Source: Alkalibaculum bacchi (GTDB taxonomy: Bacteria > Bacillota > Clostridia > Eubacteriales > Alkalibacteraceae). From it: a stretch of DNA of 8,144 bases. A model generated the notes under the pieces. The model worked only from the letters and a program-made list of their open reading frames with translations, had not been told where the DNA came from and did not search any database. The translations under genes and the position numbers were made by a program. The stretch lies in contig NZ_CALNCS010000264.1 of assembly GCF_937875145.1 (NCBI RefSeq), positions 1 to 8,144 on the forward strand. Direction: 5' to 3'. Every line of letters starts with the position of its first letter. The stretch's first letter is position 1. This document shows, in pieces, positions 5,348-8,144 of the stretch.

Positions 5348-6184
5348 ATGGCAGATACTCAAGAACAAGCAACACAATCAGCACAATCAGCACAATCAGC
5401 ACAAGCTACGCAAGCAACAAATGAGCAGGTACAATCAGCACAAACAACACAAGCTACGCAAGCAACTCAACCAACACAAACAAGCCAAACAAATCAAACT
5501 GCTACTGGTCAACCAGCTCAAGCTACACAAGCAGCCCAAGCAACAGAGGCATCACAAGCAGCCCAAGCAACAGAACCAGCTAGCTTTGTGCCGGCTTGGC
5601 AAGTTAAATCTGACAAGCTAAAAGAAGCTGTACAACAAGGGTATGGTGTGCAAGTTGTCTATAAGTCAACTAATGAAGAGTCATGTGAGCCAACTCTGGT
5701 TACTGAAGAACAGGCAAGTGATAATTATCCATTTGTTGTTGAAGAACCAGTTGGCTTCATTGCACCTAAGTTTCTATGGAACGGAACTACCCGTGGTTGG
5801 ATTGAAACTGCAAGCATCCAACAAGGCAAGGTTTTAGCTGAAGCACAAAATAACATTGCAGAACTTCAACAGCAAGTCACTGATTTTGGCAAGACAGCGG
5901 GGCAAGTTGATACTGCCAACAAGCAGATTCAAGCAGACGAAACAGAATTTACAAAGGCAATTACTGCACTCAAACAAAACAGTCAAGAAACCAGTTCTGC
6001 AATTCAAACCCAACTTGGCCAACTCATTACAATAGTTTCAAGTCTGGCAGCAGCAAATAAGTCAGAAGCACAAACTACAGCACAAAGCACTGCATCTCAG
6101 CCAGCAGAAGCACAAGCAACTGCTACTACTGCTTCATCGGCTGAAAGTACTCAATCAACTACAGCGCAAACCACTAATGCCTAA
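5348..6184 (+). CDS. XkdW-like tail protein with Gln/Ala/Thr-rich tract
   Basis: A 278-residue phage protein in three parts. Residues 1-78 are low-complexity, almost only Gln, Ala, Thr and Ser, built partly from a 9-base tandem repeat. About 79-160 are ordinary sequence with AWQVKSDKLKEAVQQGY and PKFLWNGTTRGWIE, resembling the core of XkdW-type proteins that lie between tail fibre and XkdX in PBSX-like phages. About 160-235 are coiled-coil-like (AEAQNNIAELQQQVTDFGK), followed by a Ser/Thr/Ala-rich tail. AAAGG (5333-5337) precedes ATG 5348. Four bases separate it from the preceding short frame, and its stop overlaps the ribosome binding site of the XkdX-like gene, so the two are coupled. The XkdW assignment rests on motif and gene order; the role of XkdW itself is poorly defined. 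Confidence 0.7.
   Translation: MADTQEQATQSAQSAQSAQATQATNEQVQSAQTTQATQATQPTQTSQTNQTATGQPAQATQAAQATEASQAAQATEPASFVPAWQVKSDKLKEAVQQGYGVQVVYKSTNEESCEPTLVTEEQASDNYPFVVEEPVGFIAPKFLWNGTTRGWIETASIQQGKVLAEAQNNIAELQQQVTDFGKTAGQVDTANKQIQADETEFTKAITALKQNSQETSSAIQTQLGQLITIVSSLAAANKSEAQTTAQSTASQPAEAQATATTASSAESTQSTTAQTTNA
5373..5399 (+). repeat. Tandem 9-bp repeat in the Gln/Ala tract
   Basis: Three perfect copies of CACAATCAG (5373-5381, 5382-5390, 5391-5399) are followed by degenerate relatives such as CACAAGCTACGCAAGCA, which recurs nearby. The unit is a multiple of three, so slippage would change the length of the Gln/Ser/Ala tract without breaking the frame. Confidence 0.85.
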
Positions 6185-6197
6185 AGGAGGTTAAAAA

Positions 6198-6395
6198 ATG
6201 TTTGATCTTAATAAATTTTTGCCAATACTTTTTGGCTTGTATGAAGATATGTATCGTGCAGGCGTATATGATGACGACAATTTGAAATATTTTGTCCAAA
6301 TCGGGACACTAAGTCAAGCGGGTTATCAAACTATCACGGGCAAAAAGTACGACGTGGAAGTGAGCAACAATGATGCTTCAGAAGTGAAAAAATAA
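6198..6395 (+). CDS. XkdX family phage protein
   Basis: A 65-residue protein with the XkdX layout: a short N-terminus (MFDLNKFLPILFGLYEDMYR), then YFVQIGTLSQAGYQTITGKKYDV, where the conserved core is a hydrophobic pair, G, a short L-S/T turn and ITG-x-x-Y. XkdX proteins are short phage proteins found right after the fibre/XkdW genes in PBSX-like and many lactic-acid-bacteria phages; their exact function is not established. AAAGGAGG (6183-6190) overlaps the stop of the preceding gene and is seven bases from ATG 6198. A decayed relative lies at 6593-6739. Confidence 0.85.
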   Translation: MFDLNKFLPILFGLYEDMYRAGVYDDDNLKYFVQIGTLSQAGYQTITGKKYDVEVSNNDASEVKK

Positions 6396-6500
6396 GTATC
6401 CAAGTCATTTTATAATTGCATTTGTACATATCTGTACTGACCTTGGTTTGTAAAATACTCATAACTATTCCTTTTGACCTTCTTTGTAGGCTAGTTTTTG

Positions 6501-6555
6501 AAGTGGGTAATTCATCATGTCCTTAAAAGAACGTGTTTCGTTGCCCACTTTTTGT
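6501..6555 (+). terminator. Intrinsic terminator with long stem
   Basis: AAGTGGGTAA (6501-6510) pairs over ten positions (one G-T) with TTGCCCACTT (6541-6550), followed by TTTGT, so the T run is CTTTTT. The 30-base loop holds a smaller CATGT/ACGTG helix. It closes the XkdW-XkdX transcript. The 100 bases between the XkdX stop and this stem hold nothing clear except TTGGTTTGTA (6443-6452), a ten-base match to the promoter region at 4904. Confidence 0.8.
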
Positions 6556-6571
6556 ATATGAAGTACACATG
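6549..6571 (+). repeat. 23-bp direct repeat, copy 1
   Basis: An exact 23-base match to 8111-8133, starting in the T run of a terminator in both places and continuing through GTATATGAAGTACACATG, then one mismatch and ACTA. Inside it, TGTA (6553-6556) and TACA (6564-6567) are inverted, a possible protein-binding site. The two copies bracket the whole second variable-protein module. Confidence 0.8.
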
Positions 6572-6584
6572 GACTAAATGAATG

Positions 6585-6593
6585 TGGTATAAT
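6585..6593 (+). promoter_or_regulatory. Possible extended -10 promoter
   Basis: TGGTATAAT (6585-6593) is a perfect extended -10 (TG-n-TATAAT). I see no good -35 at the usual distance. It lies between a terminator and the decayed XkdX-like frame and would restart transcription toward the second variable-protein module. Confidence 0.5.
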
Positions 6594-6739
6594 TATCATG
6601 GGATTTGGGGAGCCAACCACAAAATGTTCTTGGCAAGGTCGAGTCTAAACTTGTACAACTAGGCTCGCTAAGTCAAGAGAGATTCGATGCTACTAGAGCA
6701 AAAAAAGGCGCTCCAGTAGCTCCAACAACTCTTGCTTAA
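6593..6739 (+). pseudogene. Decayed XkdX-like gene
   Basis: The open frame 6593-6739 has no ATG and no ribosome binding site, but its C-terminal part, KLVQLGSLSQERFDATRAKK, parallels YFVQIGTLSQAGYQTITGKK of the intact XkdX-like protein. The N-terminal half of the family is missing and the ITG motif is lost (ATR). A start at TTG 6605 is conceivable but unsupported. It looks like the 3' remnant of a second XkdX gene, and so of a second tail-tip cassette whose 5' part was deleted. Confidence 0.55.
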
Positions 6740-6778
6740 ATGATGGTGGGCTAAGAGAGGTGACTAACTGTCAACAAA

Positions 6779-6821
6779 ACTATAGAAATATGTAGACTAT
6801 TATAGAAATATTTGCTATAAT
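6779..6821 (+). promoter_or_regulatory. Promoter with direct repeats upstream of the second variable-protein module
   Basis: TATAAT (6816-6821) preceded by TG (6813-6814, one-base gap) is a perfect extended -10. Upstream, ACTATAGAAATAT and ATTATAGAAATAT are near-identical direct repeats about 20 bases apart, roughly two helical turns, as for a regulator bound on one face. No strong -35 is visible, which may mean an activator is needed. This is the best candidate promoter for the leader and gene that follow. Confidence 0.55.
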
Positions 6822-6860
6822 ATTCACCAGAAAGTTAAACATGGAAGTGAATATTATGGC
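6814..6860 (+). repeat. 14-bp inverted repeat over the -10 and a start codon
   Basis: GCTATAATATTCAC (6814-6827) and GTGAATATTATGGC (6847-6860) are reverse complements at 13 of 14 positions, with a 19-base spacer. The left arm contains the whole -10 hexamer and the right arm contains ATG 6856. As DNA it could be an operator occluding RNA polymerase; the right arm also reads as a near-consensus -10 on the other strand, facing the first promoter. Confidence 0.6.
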
Positions 6861-6909
6861 AATTTTTAAACCTAAAGATGTCGCTAATCTTTTAGCTTTA
6901 GCAAAATAA
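6841..6909 (+). CDS. Small frame of unknown function (17-22 residues)
   Basis: ATG 6841, or ATG 6856 with GGAAG upstream (6843-6847), opens a frame of 22 or 17 residues ending MAIFKPKDVANLLALAK and TAA. It could be a leader peptide or the stump of a gene; KPKDVANLL recalls the start of some helix-turn-helix proteins but is too short to decide. It begins in the right arm of an inverted repeat and lies just downstream of a perfect extended -10. From 6910 to 7028 there are no further frames, only sequence with weak self-complementarity. Confidence 0.3.
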   Translation: MEVNIMAIFKPKDVANLLALAK

Positions 6910-7028
6910 AAAAGATAAATGATAAAGGGGCTGGCTAGGTCCTTAGGCTGTAAGAGCTAGTCAATGTGGTTACTCCTATATGGAATACCAGAATACTAGT
7001 GAGGACGACAGTAAATAAAACAAAGAAA

Positions 7029-7080
7029 GGAAATATATCTTTCTGATATGTAGAAAAATTATACTCTTCTACATATTTCC
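7029..7080 (+). repeat. Strong hairpin in the leader of the second variable protein
   Basis: ATATGTAGAA (7046-7055) and TTCTACATAT (7067-7076) are a perfect 10-bp inverted repeat with an 11-base loop. GGAAAT (7029-7034) can pair with ATTTCC (7075-7080) to extend or compete with it. AAAGGAAAT is also the only good ribosome-binding-like sequence nearby but is too far (about 70 bases) from ATG 7105 unless the hairpin folds away the bases between. An RNA switch or ribosome loading across a folded hairpin is possible. Confidence 0.5.
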
Positions 7081-7104
7081 ATGTTTTATATAGCAGAATA
7101 AATA

Positions 7105-7968
7105 ATGACAGACGTAAGAATCCAAGATTTTAATGAAAATTCAAAGCCAGATACTAATAATGATTTTGTGATGACCTTTAATGACAACTCAGAATCAAAA
7201 ACACGATTAAAAGATGCTTTTTATAGCATGGTGCCAGATGGCGCACAAACTCACAACAACATTTTTAGAGGTCAAAACTTAGGTGCGCTTGATGCTACGC
7301 ACATCGCCAACATTCAAAATGGCACATTTCGAGGTATGTTTATTGGAGACTACTTTAGTATCAACGGTTCAAACTATGTAATCGCAGGTATTAACTACAA
7401 GATCAGTCACGGAGACAACGGTTCTTTAGGCAATCACTTAGTATTAATGCCAAGTGATTGGTCAAAAACACCAACCCAAACACTTGCACCAGACGGTAGC
7501 ACTACTCACTACATGAACGACACTGATACTACTGCAGGCGGTTTCGCAGGCTCAAAACTCTATAAAACCTATTTGCCACAAATTCAAACAAAATTGGAAA
7601 CAGACTTTGGCTCTAATCTAATGAGTTTTAGAACTATTGTATCTACAGACGTTGATGACAGTGGTGCACCAGATCAGGCTGAATGGCGTGATGCTAAAGT
7701 TGGTATCCCTAATGAAGTAATGATTTATGGCACAACTTTAAACGGTAATAACAAGAATGGCTCTTGGTACAACATCGGTGATGAAACTAGTCAATTACCA
7801 CTTATGCGCCTTAATGATGCTGAACGCAATTTCAATAGACAAGATGTTTGGCTTAGAGACGTCCATTCTGCTTCGGAGTTTGCTTATGCGAGCGCCCGTG
7901 GCGATGGCGGCTGGAGTAGCGCTTTCGGCCCTTGGGATGGCGTTCGGGCTTTCTTCCTAATCGGATAA
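7105..7968 (+). CDS. DGR variable protein 2, C-type-lectin-like tail-tip adhesin
   Basis: A 287-residue protein with the lectin-type domain of variable protein 1 on a different N-terminus. Residues 1-45 (MTDVRIQDFNE, DFVMTF, TRLKDAF) have the D-x-x-x-x...T-x-L-x-x-F layout common in phage fibre N-termini. From THNNIFRGQNLG (about 50) it is collinear with the protein at 2025, through GDYF, NHL, DTDTTAGGFAGS, FG, GAP, YNIGDE-QLP, VWLRD, FAYAS and GVRAFFLIG. VR2 encodes about residues 255-282, and the post-VR block with hairpin follows. It is therefore built as a DGR target, presumably an alternative receptor-binding tip. ATG 7105 is chosen because the truncated paralogue at 5268 has the same start, although no good ribosome binding site is present. 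It differs from the local TR too much to be its recent product. Confidence 0.88.
   Translation: MTDVRIQDFNENSKPDTNNDFVMTFNDNSESKTRLKDAFYSMVPDGAQTHNNIFRGQNLGALDATHIANIQNGTFRGMFIGDYFSINGSNYVIAGINYKISHGDNGSLGNHLVLMPSDWSKTPTQTLAPDGSTTHYMNDTDTTAGGFAGSKLYKTYLPQIQTKLETDFGSNLMSFRTIVSTDVDDSGAPDQAEWRDAKVGIPNEVMIYGTTLNGNNKNGSWYNIGDETSQLPLMRLNDAERNFNRQDVWLRDVHSASEFAYASARGDGGWSSAFGPWDGVRAFFLIG
7867..7948 (+). repeat. Variable region VR2, not matched to the TR in this window
   Basis: Position and reading frame are equivalent to VR1, sharing TTTGCT-AT-GC, TGG and GTTCGGG with TR. It has one extra codon before GTTCGG, and I count at least 14 differences at non-adenine template positions (for example TCC to GCT, GCG to GGC, TCT to GAT). 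Its codons AGC, GCC, GGC, AGT and TGG are what AAC-rich template codons could give, so it still looks like a diversified region made from another template. Confidence 0.7.
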
Positions 7969-8000
7969 TCAGGTAATCCAGCGACCCTTTAGGGGCGCTT
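7942..8000 (+). other. Post-VR block with hairpin after VR2
   Basis: Fifty-nine bases match 2784-2842 at 55 positions, from GTTCGGGCTTTCTTCCT to GGGGCGCTT, including the hairpin AGCGACCC-TTTA-GGGGCGCT (7980-7999), which is identical in both. Conservation past the stop codon cannot reflect protein sequence and fits a cis-acting retrohoming target signal. No T run follows here, which argues against a terminator as the conserved function. Confidence 0.75.
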
Positions 8001-8028
8001 AGCCGATGGAAAGCAGTCGCAAAAATGA

Positions 8029-8097
8029 ATTATTGCAAGGTATATCCACCATAGCTATACAAAAGAAGATTTATACAAAGATTTATTTGAGCGCTGA
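8029..8097 (+). pseudogene. Gene fragment resembling the C-terminus of a DGR reverse transcriptase
   Basis: The frame without a start codon reads ARYIHHSYTKEDLYKDLFER and then stops. Its end resembles the tail of the RT in this window (YRTKQNMLKIYHDLFA) and, as I recall, the Y-x-x-H...LYK-LF tails of related DGR RTs. It begins only about 30 bases after the VR2 hairpin, where an avd-TR-RT cassette would be expected. It could be the leftover of a deleted second cassette. The similarity is short and may be chance. Confidence 0.25.
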
Positions 8098-8115
8098 AAG
8101 GCACTCTTTTTTTTT
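8089..8115 (+). terminator. Intrinsic terminator after the second variable protein
   Basis: GAGCGC (8089-8094) and GCACTC (8101-8106) form a six-position stem with one C/A mismatch around TGAAAG, followed by nine T residues (8107-8115). The T run leads directly into the second copy of the 23-bp direct repeat. Confidence 0.7.
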
Positions 8116-8133
8116 GTATATGAAGTACACATG
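8111..8133 (+). repeat. 23-bp direct repeat, copy 2
   Basis: Exact match to 6549-6571, again placed across the 3' end of a terminator T run. Similarity continues with one mismatch and ACTA before fading near the window edge, so the sequence beyond 8144 may resemble the segment after 6572. Confidence 0.8.
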
Positions 8134-8144
8134 AACTAATGGAT

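Noticed and set aside
5371..5600. CRISPR array
   Set aside because: The repeats are 9-bp, in frame and without spacers; they belong to the coding sequence.
5421..5621. 66-codon + strand frame rich in Gln and Lys
   Set aside because: Shifted-frame reading of the repetitive Gln/Ala tract of the XkdW-like gene; repeats keep several frames open.
7059..7065. TATACT as a -10 for variable protein 2
   Set aside because: It lies in the loop of the 7046-7076 hairpin with no matching -35 or extended -10; the promoter at 6816 is more convincing.
8006..8131. Open frame from ATG 8006 through the terminator into the direct repeat
   Set aside because: No ribosome binding site, and it runs through an intrinsic terminator and its T run, so it is not a plausible gene.

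Overview
The window is an AT-rich piece of a tailed-phage or prophage genome from a low-GC Gram-positive host. Lactobacillales is the best guess, from the BppU-type baseplate protein, the XkdW-like and XkdX-like tail genes, strong AAAGGAGG ribosome binding sites and low-GC codon use; genus and species cannot be read from it. All convincing genes are on the + strand, in the tail and host-adhesion region just before the usual lysis genes, which are not visible here.

The central content is a complete diversity-generating retroelement (DGR). In order: a large BppU-like baseplate/tail-fibre protein (open at the left edge); a variable protein with a C-type-lectin-like C-terminus whose last codons form variable region VR1 (about 2709-2793); a 59-base post-VR block with a hairpin (2784-2842); an Avd-like accessory protein (2899-3333); the template repeat TR (3352-3436); a spacer of about 140 bases; and a DGR-type reverse transcriptase (3576-4715) with YMDD and LGxxxSQ-type motifs. 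Over 81 aligned bases (3354-3434) I count 15 TR/VR1 differences, 14 of them at template adenines. This is the expected mark of adenine-directed mutagenic retrohoming. TR is rich in AAC/AAT codons, and nine of its ten have been changed in VR1.

Downstream of the reverse transcriptase is a 550-base non-coding stretch. It holds two terminators, an extended -10 promoter, a 13-bp inverted repeat and a candidate structured leader RNA that starts with a strong ribosome binding site and a seven-codon reading frame. Next come a truncated copy of a tail-fibre N-terminus (5268-5345), an XkdW-like protein with a Gln/Ala/Thr-rich N-terminal tract (5348-6184) and an XkdX-like protein (6198-6395). After a terminator there is a decayed second XkdX-like reading frame, another promoter and inverted repeat, and a second lectin-type variable protein (7105-7968).

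The second variable protein ends in VR2, followed by a 59-base block that matches the one after VR1 at 55 positions. VR2 differs from the TR in this window at many non-adenine positions and by one codon in length, so this TR did not produce it. Either another TR exists outside the window or VR2 is a relic. A short open frame right after VR2 looks like the C-terminal tail of a DGR reverse transcriptase, and an exact 23-bp direct repeat flanks the whole VR2 module. Together these suggest that tail-tip cassettes here have been duplicated, deleted and swapped.
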